From Bacillota bacterium (lineage in GTDB: Bacteria > Bacillota > Clostridia > Lachnospirales > Lachnospiraceae), in the NCBI GenBank assembly GCA_023414875.1, contig JAEZMV010000009.1, positions 62,001 through 126,000 on the forward strand: a stretch of 64,000 bases of DNA, given 5' to 3'. The translations under genes and the position numbers were made by a program. Below, piece by piece: positions 36,258-44,310 of the stretch (within the stretch, counting starts at the first letter, position 1; each line of letters opens with the position of its first letter). Below the pieces are notes generated by a model, which did not search any database, was not told the DNA's origin, and saw nothing but the letters and a program-made list of their open reading frames with translations.

Positions 36258-36572
36258 ATGGCTGCAAAAAATATAACAGTAGATAATTTTGAAGCAGAGG
36301 TTTTACAGGAAACAAAACCGGTATTGGTGGATTTTTGGGCATCCTGGTGTGGACCATGTAAAATGTTATCACCAATCATTGAAGAGCTGGCAGAGGAGTT
36401 AACCCAGATAAAAATATGCAAAGTTAATGTTGATGAACAGGGAGAATTGGCTGAGAAATATAGAGTTATGTCAATTCCTACATTACTAGTAATTGAGGGT
36501 GGAGAAGTAGTGAATACCTCCATCGGCTTGAAATCAAAAACAGATATTTTAAAATTGCTTAAACTAGCATAG
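36258..36572 (+). CDS. trxA: Thioredoxin
   Basis: A 104-aa protein disulfide reductase. The active site WASWCGPCKM gives the redox pair Cys31 and Cys34, and the cis-proline segment MSIPTLLV follows near residue 75. Full length for thioredoxin. RBS TAGGAGGAAAATAA is strong, and a perfect terminator follows, so it is a single-gene unit. Confidence 0.97.
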   Translation: MAAKNITVDNFEAEVLQETKPVLVDFWASWCGPCKMLSPIIEELAEELTQIKICKVNVDEQGELAEKYRVMSIPTLLVIEGGEVVNTSIGLKSKTDILKLLKLA

Positions 36573-36613
36573 ATCAATAGTGGTATCCGAGTAATCGTAA
36601 TCTTGGGAATATG

Positions 36614-36646
36614 AAACTCCAGAGGAATCGTCTTCTGGAGTTTTTC
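36614..36646 (+). terminator. Rho-independent terminator after trxA
   Basis: Stem AAACTCCAGA / TCTGGAGTTT around loop 36624-36633, then TT. Confidence 0.92.
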
Positions 36647-36895
36647 AATGATTTAACCTGTTATCTATCAATAACCTCATATATCACGAGTACTAATTAT
36701 AAATTTATTTGATTAAGGAAATACAAATTAGGAATTATGTGTTATAATTTATATAATTTTTGATTGAAGAGTAAGGGATATCGCTGGTATCTTTTAAAAG
36801 AAATGAGCAAGCTACCTCAATGGTATTTTATTACTTAGTAAATAAAAAGTTCCTGAATCCCCTGATTATCAAGGTACCCAAGAACTTTACAATAC

Positions 36896-36978
36896 TGCGG
36901 ATGGAGGGACTCGAACCCTCACACACTCACATGTGGCAGATTTTGAGTCTGCTGCGTCTGCCATTCCGCCACATCCGC
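36896..36978 (-). tRNA. tRNA-Leu (anticodon CAA)
   Basis: An 83-nt gene on the minus strand. The 7-bp acceptor stem is GCGGATG / CATCCGC with discriminator A, the anticodon arm is CAGA-CTCAAAA-TCTG giving anticodon CAA, and the T arm has GGTTCGAGTCC in GAGGGTTCGAGTCCCTC. A long variable arm marks the class II leucine tRNA. The 3' CCA is not encoded. A promoter lies at 36995-37023. Confidence 0.95.
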
Positions 36979-36994
36979 ATTTGTGACGAAGTTT

Positions 36995-37023
36995 ATTCTA
37001 ACACAACTATATTTATATTTCAA
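36995..37023 (-). promoter_or_regulatory. SigA promoter of tRNA-Leu
   Basis: On the minus strand TTGAAA (37023-37018), 17-nt spacer, TAGAAT (37000-36995), 17 nt before the mature 5' end of the tRNA. Confidence 0.8.
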
Positions 37024-37080
37024 GTATGAAATTTAAAAACAAGAAGAAAATAACTTCAACTACATAAGGAGTTGTATTTC

Positions 37081-37572
37081 ATGACATGTATCAAAACACA
37101 GAGTATGATAACGCCATTTATCAATAATAAGTTGAGTATAAAGGAAATGGAAGCCTTCCTTGATCATATCAGCTCCTGCCCGAAGTGCAGAGAGGAGCTT
37201 GAGTTTTATTATGTCCTTTTAACAGCGATGAAACAGCTGGATGAGGATAGGAATCTATCCGATGATTATGAGCTGGAGTTATCGCAGAAGCTGGAAAGTG
37301 CCCAGGAAAAGGTTATTCATGCAAAATATACATATTACCGCAAAAAAGCAATTCTCATTTTAATAATGATTTTACTGGCATTTTTTCTAAGCATCCGTTA
37401 TGCTAATAAGAGTCAGGAAAATGATAACAATATTACTGAGAGTGATTTTCGAATCAGATATCGATTTCAGGAAGAGAGAAATCAATATATGGAATGGCAG
37501 CTACGAAACTATCTTAGGGAAAAGGCTTTAGAGAATAATCAGCAAGTCATACCCGATCAGAGTAAGTACTAG
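37081..37572 (+). CDS. Zinc-finger anti-sigma-like membrane protein (orphan)
   Basis: A 163-aa protein. The N-terminus carries a ZAS/zf-HC2 motif HISSCPKC (HxxxCxxC) near residue 30, then an amphipathic region, one transmembrane helix at about 92-110 (ILILIMILLAFFLSI), and a charged outer tail. This is the usual layout of anti-sigma factors, but no ECF sigma gene is adjacent. ATG 37081 is 9 nt after GGAG. It lies on the opposite strand to the tRNA and just behind its promoter. Confidence 0.75.
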   Translation: MTCIKTQSMITPFINNKLSIKEMEAFLDHISSCPKCREELEFYYVLLTAMKQLDEDRNLSDDYELELSQKLESAQEKVIHAKYTYYRKKAILILIMILLAFFLSIRYANKSQENDNNITESDFRIRYRFQEERNQYMEWQLRNYLREKALENNQQVIPDQSKY

Positions 37573-37750
37573 TTTGAATTGTAGAACGAAAAAACGTCAG
37601 GTCTGATCAGAGTGTGTCAAGCATGTCAGTTAGATTAATTAAGAGTAATTAACGATTTTCAAATCTCTTAAATCACATAGTCTGTGGCTGAAGATAGACT
37701 AGGTACAGACTTAATATGCGATTAATCCAGTCGCAAGAATGGAGGTAAAT

Positions 37751-40399
37751 ATGGATAAAAAAATCGTTTTAATTGATGGACATAGTATATTAAACAGGGC
37801 CTTTTACGGACTGCCGGATATGACAACCTCAAAGGGTGAGCATACGAATGCGGTTCTTGGCTTTATTAACATAATGTTTAAAATTCTTGAGGAGGAGAAG
37901 CCGGATTATCTTACGGTGGCTTTCGATACGCATCATCCGACCTTCCGCCATGATATGTATGCCGCGTATAAAGGTACGAGAAAAGGAATGCCGGAGGAGT
38001 TAAGAGAGCAGGTTCCCTTAATGAAAGAAGTGCTGAAGGCTATGAATATCACCGTAATTGAAAAACCTGGCTACGAGGCAGATGATATTCTCGGAACTCT
38101 TGCTGTAAGGGCAGAACGGGATGGTAATCTGGTATCCTTGGTTTCCGGAGATAGGGATCTACTTCAGTTAGCCAGTGAGAAGATTAAGATTCGTATTCCT
38201 AAGACGAAAAGGACAGGAACTGAAATTGAAGACTATCATGCAAAGGATGTAGTTGAGAAATATAAGGTTACTCCGACACAATTCATTGACCTGAAGGGGT
38301 TAATGGGTGATACCTCTGATAATATTCCAGGAGTTCCGGGAATCGGCGAAAAAACTGCAGGTAAGCTGATCGAAACCTATCAGTCCATAGAAAATATCTA
38401 TGAACATATCAATGAAATGCCAACATCTAAAGTTACAGCATCCCTTAAGGATAACCATGACTTAGCGGTCTTATCAAAGCAGCTGGCTACGATCAATACC
38501 GAATGCGAACTGGACTTTAAGATAGAAGAAGCCGGGCTTGATAATCTCTATAATGAAGAAGTTTATCTTCTATTTAAAAAATTGGAATTTAAAAATCTGC
38601 TGTCCAGATTTCAGACTAAGGAGGTCAGCCATTCTACCGGTGTTGAGAAAGCATTCCACATGGTTATGGATTTGGCAGAAGCTGATCGAGCTTTTGAGTT
38701 ACCGGAGGATAAGGTTGCTCATCCAATCGGCCTGCAGATGATATATGAAAATGATAAATTACTTGGAGTATCCGTCTGCAAGGAAGAAGCTAATATATAT
38801 TTTATCAAAGTAAGCGGATTTATTACGGAGGGATATATACGGGATAAGGCAGTCAGATTAGCGAAGGAAGGATATCTGATTTCTGTTATCGGATTGAAAG
38901 AACAGCTACAGTTTCTTGCGGTTGATGAGAAGGACAATCTGTTTGATGCATCCATTGCAGCTTATTTATTGAATCCTTTGACTGATACGTACCATTATGA
39001 TGATATTGCAAGAGATTATCTTGCTCTTACGGTACCTTCCAGAGAGGACCTTCTGGGAAAAAGCTCCCTGGCGGAAGCAATAGAAGCAAAGGAAGAAGCC
39101 TTTCTTTCCTATGCCTGCTATTCAGCTTATATTGCCTTCAGAGCTGCAGAAAAGCTGCATGATCTTTTGTTTCGTACAGGCATGCTGCATTTGTTTGAGA
39201 CAATCGAGATGCCGCTGACCTATACCCTATATGATATGGAGGTCAGAGGTATTCGTGTCAATAAAGAAGCATTAAAGGAATACGGAGATAACCTCCAGGT
39301 TGGCTTCTTAAAGCTGGAGAAGAATATATATGAACTGGTTGGGGAGGAATTTAACATCAATTCTCCGAAGCAGTTGGGAGTAATCCTGTTTGAAAAGCTT
39401 CGTATGCCCTTCGGAAAGAAGACAAAGACCGGTTATTCTACCTCGGCTGATATTCTGGAGAAGCTGCAAAGTGAGCATCCGGTGATTGGTATGATTTTGG
39501 AATACCGTCAGTTGACGAAATTAAAATCTACCTATGCCGATGGGTTGGCCGGATATATTCAAAAGGATGAGCGCATCCATGGACGTTTCCACCAGACGAT
39601 TGCTGCAACCGGAAGAATCAGCAGTACTGACCCCAACCTTCAGAATATTCCGATTCGTATGGAGTTAGGAAGACAGATACGGAAGGTATTTATACCAGAA
39701 GAAGGTTTTGTATTTCTGGATGCTGACTATTCTCAGATTGAGCTTCGTGTTCTAGCCCATATGTCCGAGGATGAGCGTCTGATTAATGCCTATAAGGAGG
39801 CAAAGGATATCCACCGAATTACCGCTTCTGAGGTATTTCACATCCCCTTTGAGGAGGTAACTTCAGCACAGCGTAGCAGTGCGAAAGCAGTTAACTTCGG
39901 TATCGTTTATGGAATTAGCTCCTTTGGTCTTGGACAGGATTTGAATATCTCCAGAAAAGAAGCAGAACGTTATATTGAAAAATATTTTGAGACCTATCCA
40001 AAAGTAAAGACCTATCTGGATCAACTGGTTACAGTAGCAAAAGAAGAGGGTTATTCTACTACGTTATTCGGACGCAGAAGACCAATTCCGGAGCTTACCT
40101 CCAGTAACTTTATGCAGCGCTCTTTTGGCGAGAGAGTTGCGATGAATTCACCTATTCAAGGGACAGCAGCGGATATTATCAAGATTGCCATGATCAGAGT
40201 AAATCAAAGACTGAAGGAAGAGCGTTTCCGTTCCAGATTAATCCTGCAAATCCATGATGAACTGCTGGTAGAGGCCCACAAAGAAGAACTTGATTCAGTC
40301 GCAAAGATTATGGTGGAGGAAATGCAGGGTGCAGCAGAGCTGTCCATCCTGCTCGAAGCAGAAGTAAAGCAGGGCAGCAATTGGTTCGAAGCAAAATAA
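37751..40399 (+). CDS. polA: DNA polymerase I
   Basis: An 882-aa enzyme for Okazaki-fragment processing and repair. Residues 1-290 are the 5' nuclease (IDGHSILNRAFYG, YEADDILGTLA, VSGDRDLLQL, MGDTSDNIPGVPGIGEKTA). Residues about 300-480 keep the 3'-5' exonuclease fold but lack the DxE metal motif, so proofreading is probably lost, as in Bacillus. The polymerase part has motif A DADYSQIELRVLAH, motif B RSSAKAVNFGIVYG and motif C IHDELLVE. ATG 37751 follows GGAGG. coaE follows 23 bp later. Confidence 0.97.
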   Translation: MDKKIVLIDGHSILNRAFYGLPDMTTSKGEHTNAVLGFINIMFKILEEEKPDYLTVAFDTHHPTFRHDMYAAYKGTRKGMPEELREQVPLMKEVLKAMNITVIEKPGYEADDILGTLAVRAERDGNLVSLVSGDRDLLQLASEKIKIRIPKTKRTGTEIEDYHAKDVVEKYKVTPTQFIDLKGLMGDTSDNIPGVPGIGEKTAGKLIETYQSIENIYEHINEMPTSKVTASLKDNHDLAVLSKQLATINTECELDFKIEEAGLDNLYNEEVYLLFKKLEFKNLLSRFQTKEVSHSTGVEKAFHMVMDLAEADRAFELPEDKVAHPIGLQMIYENDKLLGVSVCKEEANIYFIKVSGFITEGYIRDKAVRLAKEGYLISVIGLKEQLQFLAVDEKDNLFDASIAAYLLNPLTDTYHYDDIARDYLALTVPSREDLLGKSSLAEAIEAKEEAFLSYACYSAYIAFRAAEKLHDLLFRTGMLHLFETIEMPLTYTLYDMEVRGIRVNKEALKEYGDNLQVGFLKLEKNIYELVGEEFNINSPKQLGVILFEKLRMPFGKKTKTGYSTSADILEKLQSEHPVIGMILEYRQLTKLKSTYADGLAGYIQKDERIHGRFHQTIAATGRISSTDPNLQNIPIRMELGRQIRKVFIPEEGFVFLDADYSQIELRVLAHMSEDERLINAYKEAKDIHRITASEVFHIPFEEVTSAQRSSAKAVNFGIVYGISSFGLGQDLNISRKEAERYIEKYFETYPKVKTYLDQLVTVAKEEGYSTTLFGRRRPIPELTSSNFMQRSFGERVAMNSPIQGTAADIIKIAMIRVNQRLKEERFRSRLILQIHDELLVEAHKEELDSVAKIMVEEMQGAAELSILLEAEVKQGSNWFEAK

Positions 40400-40422
40400 A
40401 CATAGGATTGAATGGTGATGTT

Positions 40423-41013
40423 ATGAAGGTAATTGGTTTAACCGGTGGAATTGGTAGCGGAAAATCCTTGGTAGCGAATATATTAAAAGAGAAGTACGGA
40501 GCTTATATTCTAAATTCGGATGGGATTGCAAAGGAGCAGATGGAACCTGGTGGAGTCAGCTACCGGGAAGTAGTAGATTATTTCGGTAGAGATATCCTAA
40601 ATTCTGATGGCACAATTAACCGTGGTAAATTAGCGCAAATCATATTTGAAGATAAAAATAAACGCCTAAAGGTGAATGAAATAACCCATCCTAAGGTACT
40701 TGAAGCAGTAGAGGAAGTAATTAAAATCTTCCGAGAGAAGGGAACAGTTGCATATCTGGTTGTTGAAACAGCTTTGATGATAGAGGCTGGTTACGACTAT
40801 ATCTGTGATGAGGTTTGGTATGTTCATACTTCCGAGGAGGAGCGAAGAAGACGCTTAAAGAGAGAACGGAATTATTCCGACGAAAAGATTGACGCTATCT
40901 TCGACAATCAGAGTAAAGCAGAGACTTTTCGTGAGAAATTTCCGAAAGTAATTGAGAATATCAGTGATCTGACCTTTCTTGAACAGCAGGTGGATAATCT
41001 GATGAGAGATTAG
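40423..41013 (+). CDS. coaE: Dephospho-CoA kinase
   Basis: A 196-aa kinase for the last CoA step (dephospho-CoA to CoA). P-loop GGIGSGKS near residue 8, then SDGIAKEQ and EERRRRLKRERNYSDE (lid region). The ATG at 40423 fits the family start MKVIGLTGGIGSGKS. Co-directional with polA, a common clostridial arrangement. coaD is also in this window at 11673. Confidence 0.95.
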   Translation: MKVIGLTGGIGSGKSLVANILKEKYGAYILNSDGIAKEQMEPGGVSYREVVDYFGRDILNSDGTINRGKLAQIIFEDKNKRLKVNEITHPKVLEAVEEVIKIFREKGTVAYLVVETALMIEAGYDYICDEVWYVHTSEEERRRRLKRERNYSDEKIDAIFDNQSKAETFREKFPKVIENISDLTFLEQQVDNLMRD

Positions 41014-41045
41014 AAATCTAGTTATACGAATAGGAGTGCCGTAAT

Positions 41046-41180
41046 TTGGGGTTAAAAATGGTACTACTAGATCCTTTAAAAATTCTTGACAAATATCATG
41101 AAATGAGGGATACTCATTTAGAATATATTCAAGATAAGCTAAATACTTATCAATTAACTGATATGAGAGTAGGAAAATGA
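41046..41180 (+). CDS. Predicted 44-aa protein between coaE and the MBL hydrolase
   Basis: A short frame starting with TTG at 41046, 9 nt after TAGGAG, ending one base before the next gene's ATG. Predicted protein is mostly helical and charged (DPLKILDKYHEMRDTHLEYI in the middle). The end of this frame contains the AGGA of the next gene's ribosome binding site, so the two would be translationally linked. An internal ATG at 41058 is an alternative. No recognisable family; reality supported only by the ribosome binding site and tight packing. Confidence 0.45.
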   Translation: MGLKMVLLDPLKILDKYHEMRDTHLEYIQDKLNTYQLTDMRVGK

Positions 41181-41181
41181 C

Positions 41182-41973
41182 ATGAAATTATGCAGTATTG
41201 CAAGTGGCAGCAGTGGAAACTGCATCTATGTCGGCAGTAACAATACAAATCTTTTGGTGGATGCCGGAATCAGTGCGAAACGTATTGAAAACGGATTAAA
41301 CGGTATTGATATTAGGCCGGATACAATACAGGGTATCCTGATTACGCATGAGCATTCAGATCATGTATCGGGCCTTGGAGTACTGGCGCGGAAGTATCAT
41401 ATTCCTATCTATTCAACCTATGAGACGGCAAGCTCCATTCAGAAAATTAAAAGTCTTGGGGAGATTCCAGATGAACTGTTTCATTACGTGCGACCCGATG
41501 AAACCTTCCATATTAATGATATCGGAGTAGAGCCGTTTTCTACCTCCCATGATGCTTCCAATCCCGTATGCTATACCATGCATTCGGACGGACATAAAGT
41601 AGGTATCGCCACCGATCTTGGAAAATATGATGATTATATCATATCGAAGCTGGGGGACTCCGAGATATTATTTATTGAAGCAAACCATGATGTTAATATG
41701 CTGATGGTCGGAAAGTACCCTTATTATTTAAAACAAAGAATCTTAGGGGATAGAGGGCATTTATCGAATGAAACCTCTGCAGATTTAATCAGCCGGTTAA
41801 TCAACCCACGATTACAACATATATTACTGGCACATCTCAGTAAGGAAAATAATTATGAAGAACTGGCTTATGAAACCGTGTGTTGTGAACTTATGAGCAG
41901 AGGAAGTAATTTTGCAGCTAAGAATGTAAGTGTTGCTCATAGAGAGCAGCCCTCACAGATGGTACTTATCTAA
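41182..41973 (+). CDS. MBL-fold metallohydrolase, WalJ/YycJ-like
   Basis: A 263-aa metallo-beta-lactamase-fold protein. It starts MKLCSIASGSSGNCIYVG and has the metal site HEHSDH near residue 55, TSHDAS, ATDLGKY and EANHD, all typical of YycJ/WalJ, an exonuclease-like protein linked to the WalRK operon in other Firmicutes. Here no walRK genes are adjacent. Probably a 5'-3' DNA exonuclease. Start decided by AGGA 7 nt upstream. Confidence 0.9.
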   Translation: MKLCSIASGSSGNCIYVGSNNTNLLVDAGISAKRIENGLNGIDIRPDTIQGILITHEHSDHVSGLGVLARKYHIPIYSTYETASSIQKIKSLGEIPDELFHYVRPDETFHINDIGVEPFSTSHDASNPVCYTMHSDGHKVGIATDLGKYDDYIISKLGDSEILFIEANHDVNMLMVGKYPYYLKQRILGDRGHLSNETSADLISRLINPRLQHILLAHLSKENNYEELAYETVCCELMSRGSNFAAKNVSVAHREQPSQMVLI

Positions 41974-42046
41974 CAAACTAAGTTAAGTGGTATGTCGGTC
42001 TGGTAAAATGATTTGATATGCATCAGGAATTAGGAGGAAAATTCAT

Positions 42047-42319
42047 ATGAAGAGAGTAGTAATAACTGTAGTTGGCAAGGATACCGTTGGTATAATTGCA
42101 AAGGTTTGTACTTATTTGGCTAATAATAAAATCAATATTTTAGATATATCACAGACAATTGTCCAAGGTTTTTTCAACATGATGATGATTGTTGATTTAG
42201 CAAATGTACCGAAGGAGTTCGATGAATTATCTGATGAGCTGGAACAAATTGGTGAAGGAATCGGTGTAATTATTAAGGCGCAACGTGAAGATATTTTTGA
42301 TAAAATGCACAGAATATAA
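42047..42319 (+). CDS. ACT domain protein (UPF0237 family)
   Basis: A 90-aa stand-alone ACT domain (VVITVVGKDTVGIIAKVCTYLA... then NMMMIVDLANVP), a small-molecule-binding regulatory fold. RBS AGGAGGAAAATTCAT. It precedes a UPF0210/DUF711 gene, and this pair is conserved across clostridia and streptococci, suggesting a joint but unknown task. A 201-bp hairpin-rich leader separates them here. Confidence 0.92.
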   Translation: MKRVVITVVGKDTVGIIAKVCTYLANNKINILDISQTIVQGFFNMMMIVDLANVPKEFDELSDELEQIGEGIGVIIKAQREDIFDKMHRI

Positions 42320-42404
42320 TTATGAATTCAGTTAACAGGAATTCCTGGGTATAAGAATTAATGATTGGTGGATTTTTATGTTCTTGCACATCAATGGGAG
42401 GATA

Positions 42405-42520
42405 GTGTGAATTAAAAAGCAATTCACACGGGAAGAATCTGCGAAACTCGCACAATGGTGCTCGTTCCTTAATTCTTCCGGGTTATGAGATGCATCGAAG
42501 ATGCAGCATTGGAGGATAAT
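42405..42520 (+). promoter_or_regulatory. Multi-hairpin leader of the DUF711 gene
   Basis: Three successive stems: GTGTGAATT / AATTCACAC (42405-42429), GGAAGAAT / ATTCTTCC (42431-42479, enclosing GCAC/GTGC), and GCATC-GAA-GATGC just before the ribosome binding site ATTGGAGGATAAT. A similar last hairpin plus ribosome binding site (GCTGC..GCAGC then CATTGGAGG) precedes the U32 gene at 57909. Purpose unknown. Confidence 0.55.
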
Positions 42521-43885
42521 ATGATTAATATACAAGAGGTCATCGAAACTAATAAGATGATTGAACAGGAAAATTTAGATGTCAGAACGATTACCCTGGG
42601 TATCAGTCTCTTAGATTGTGCAGACCCTGATCTTGAGGCACTTAACCGAAAAATCTATGATAAAATTACTACTGTAGCAAAGGATTTAGTTGCTACCGGT
42701 AACAAAATACAAAGAGAATATGGTATCCCTATTGTAAATAAAAGAATATCTGTAACACCGATTTCTTTAGTAGGTGCGGCAGCATGTAAAACGATTGAAG
42801 ATTTTGTATCCATCGCGAAGACTCTTGACAGAGCGGCAGACACCGTAGGTGTCAACTTTATCGGAGGATATTCTGCGCTGGTAAGTAAGGCAATGACAGT
42901 AAGTGATGAGCTTCTGATTAAATCAATTCCGTTGGCACTCAGTCAGACTCTGCGGGTATGCAGCTCAGTGAATGTCGGCTCTACCAAGACCGGTATCGAT
43001 ATGAATGCTGTAAAGCTTCTCGGAGAAATAATTCTGAGCACTGCGGAATATACAAAGGAAAAGGATTCTATCGGCTGTGCCAAGCTGGTAGTATTCTGTA
43101 ATGCACCGGATGATAATCCGTTTATGGCAGGAGCTTTCCATGGCGTTACGGAAGGTGATGCTGTGATTAATGTCGGTGTCAGTGGTCCCGGTGTTGTTAA
43201 GAAGGCGCTGGAAAGTGTCCGTGGTGCTGATTTTGAGACGCTTTGTGAGACAATAAAAAAGACCGCATTCAAAATTACAAGGGTTGGTCAGCTGGTAGCG
43301 CAGGAAGCTTCAAGAATTCTCGACATCCCGTTTGGAATTATTGATTTATCCTTAGCTCCCACGCCTGCGATTGGCGATAGCGTGGCAGAGATACTACAGG
43401 AAATCGGATTAGAATATGTAGGTGCTCCGGGAACGACAGCGGCACTTGCCTTATTAAACGATCAGGTTAAGAAGGGCGGTGTTATGGCTTCCTCCTATGT
43501 TGGTGGCCTCAGCGGTGCTTTTATCCCTGTAAGTGAAGATCAGGGTATGATTGATTCTGTCGAAGCAGGAGCGTTGACGCTGGAGAAATTAGAAGCAATG
43601 ACCTGTGTTTGTTCGGTTGGTCTAGATATGATAGCAATCCCTGGAGACACAAAGGCAACTACCATTTCCGGTATTATTGCGGATGAGATGGCAATCGGTA
43701 TGATTAATCAAAAGACGACAGCTGTACGTATCATTCCAGTGATTGGAAAATCGATTGGTGACCGAGTGGAATTCGGAGGATTGTTAGGATATGCACCGGT
43801 TATGAAGGTCAATCCGTTCAGCTGTGATGATTTTATAAACAGGGGTGGTAGAATTCCTGCACCAATCCATAGCTTTAAAAACTAA
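42521..43885 (+). CDS. UPF0210 / DUF711 (PFL-like) protein
   Basis: A 454-aa protein of the DUF711 family, whose structure is related to pyruvate formate-lyase but without the glycyl radical motif. Visible conserved stretches: ITLGISLLDCADPDL, FIGGYSALVSKAMT, NVGVSGPGVV, LAPTPAIGDSVAEILQ and SVGLDMIAIPGDT. Activity unknown. ATG 42521 is placed by GGAGG, so the 12-residue extension from 42485 is rejected. Paired with the ACT-domain gene upstream. Confidence 0.92.
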   Translation: MINIQEVIETNKMIEQENLDVRTITLGISLLDCADPDLEALNRKIYDKITTVAKDLVATGNKIQREYGIPIVNKRISVTPISLVGAAACKTIEDFVSIAKTLDRAADTVGVNFIGGYSALVSKAMTVSDELLIKSIPLALSQTLRVCSSVNVGSTKTGIDMNAVKLLGEIILSTAEYTKEKDSIGCAKLVVFCNAPDDNPFMAGAFHGVTEGDAVINVGVSGPGVVKKALESVRGADFETLCETIKKTAFKITRVGQLVAQEASRILDIPFGIIDLSLAPTPAIGDSVAEILQEIGLEYVGAPGTTAALALLNDQVKKGGVMASSYVGGLSGAFIPVSEDQGMIDSVEAGALTLEKLEAMTCVCSVGLDMIAIPGDTKATTISGIIADEMAIGMINQKTTAVRIIPVIGKSIGDRVEFGGLLGYAPVMKVNPFSCDDFINRGGRIPAPIHSFKN

Positions 43886-43927
43886 CAAGGCGCAATTTAA
43901 TATTTACAATAATTTACATGAACCGGG

Positions 43928-43997
43928 CCGAGAACCTTGTCGTCTAATGATTAGAATTGTCATTACAGCAAGGGGATTGGTTCTCGGTTCTTTCATA
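43928..43997 (+). terminator. Terminator after DUF711 gene
   Basis: CCGAGAACC (43928-43936) pairs with GGTTCTCGG (43979-43987), followed by TTCTTTC; CTTG/CAAG extends the stem inward. Confidence 0.75.
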
Positions 43998-44044
43998 AGT
44001 TTATAAGATTATTAGGGGTCAAAAAGCCTTATCCTAAGTTCATA

Positions 44045-44238
44045 CGTCAATTTGCACAGTTTTTTGTATCATAGCGTGATCCAAAACATAGTTTGCTCGC
44101 AACACGCTTTCGCTTGGATGATGTACGTAATGGTACATAAGACCACAAAGTACGTGGTCTAAGTACCAACGATATCATACAGTTGCTCACCAAACTATGT
44201 CTTTGTATCACACAGATTATAGAGTGTGCAAATTGACG
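44045..44238. repeat. ~194-bp palindromic intergenic element, copy B
   Basis: Terminal inverted repeats CGTCAATTTGCA (44045-44056) and TGCAAATTGACG (44227-44238). Read on the plus strand it matches copy A read on the minus strand. Apex: GGTACATAAG-ACCAC (44132-44146) with GTGGT-CTAAGTACC (44154-44167). Inner stem ACATAGTTTG (44086-44095) with CAAACTATGT (44191-44200). Stem bases differ from copy A yet remain paired. Lies in the 425-bp gap before pepD. Confidence 0.85.
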
Positions 44239-44310
44239 AGGTAAATTTAATTTGGGCTTTTAACCTCCGCTTCAAAAATTGAAAATAAATTTAGAAAGGT
44301 ATGTGTGGTA

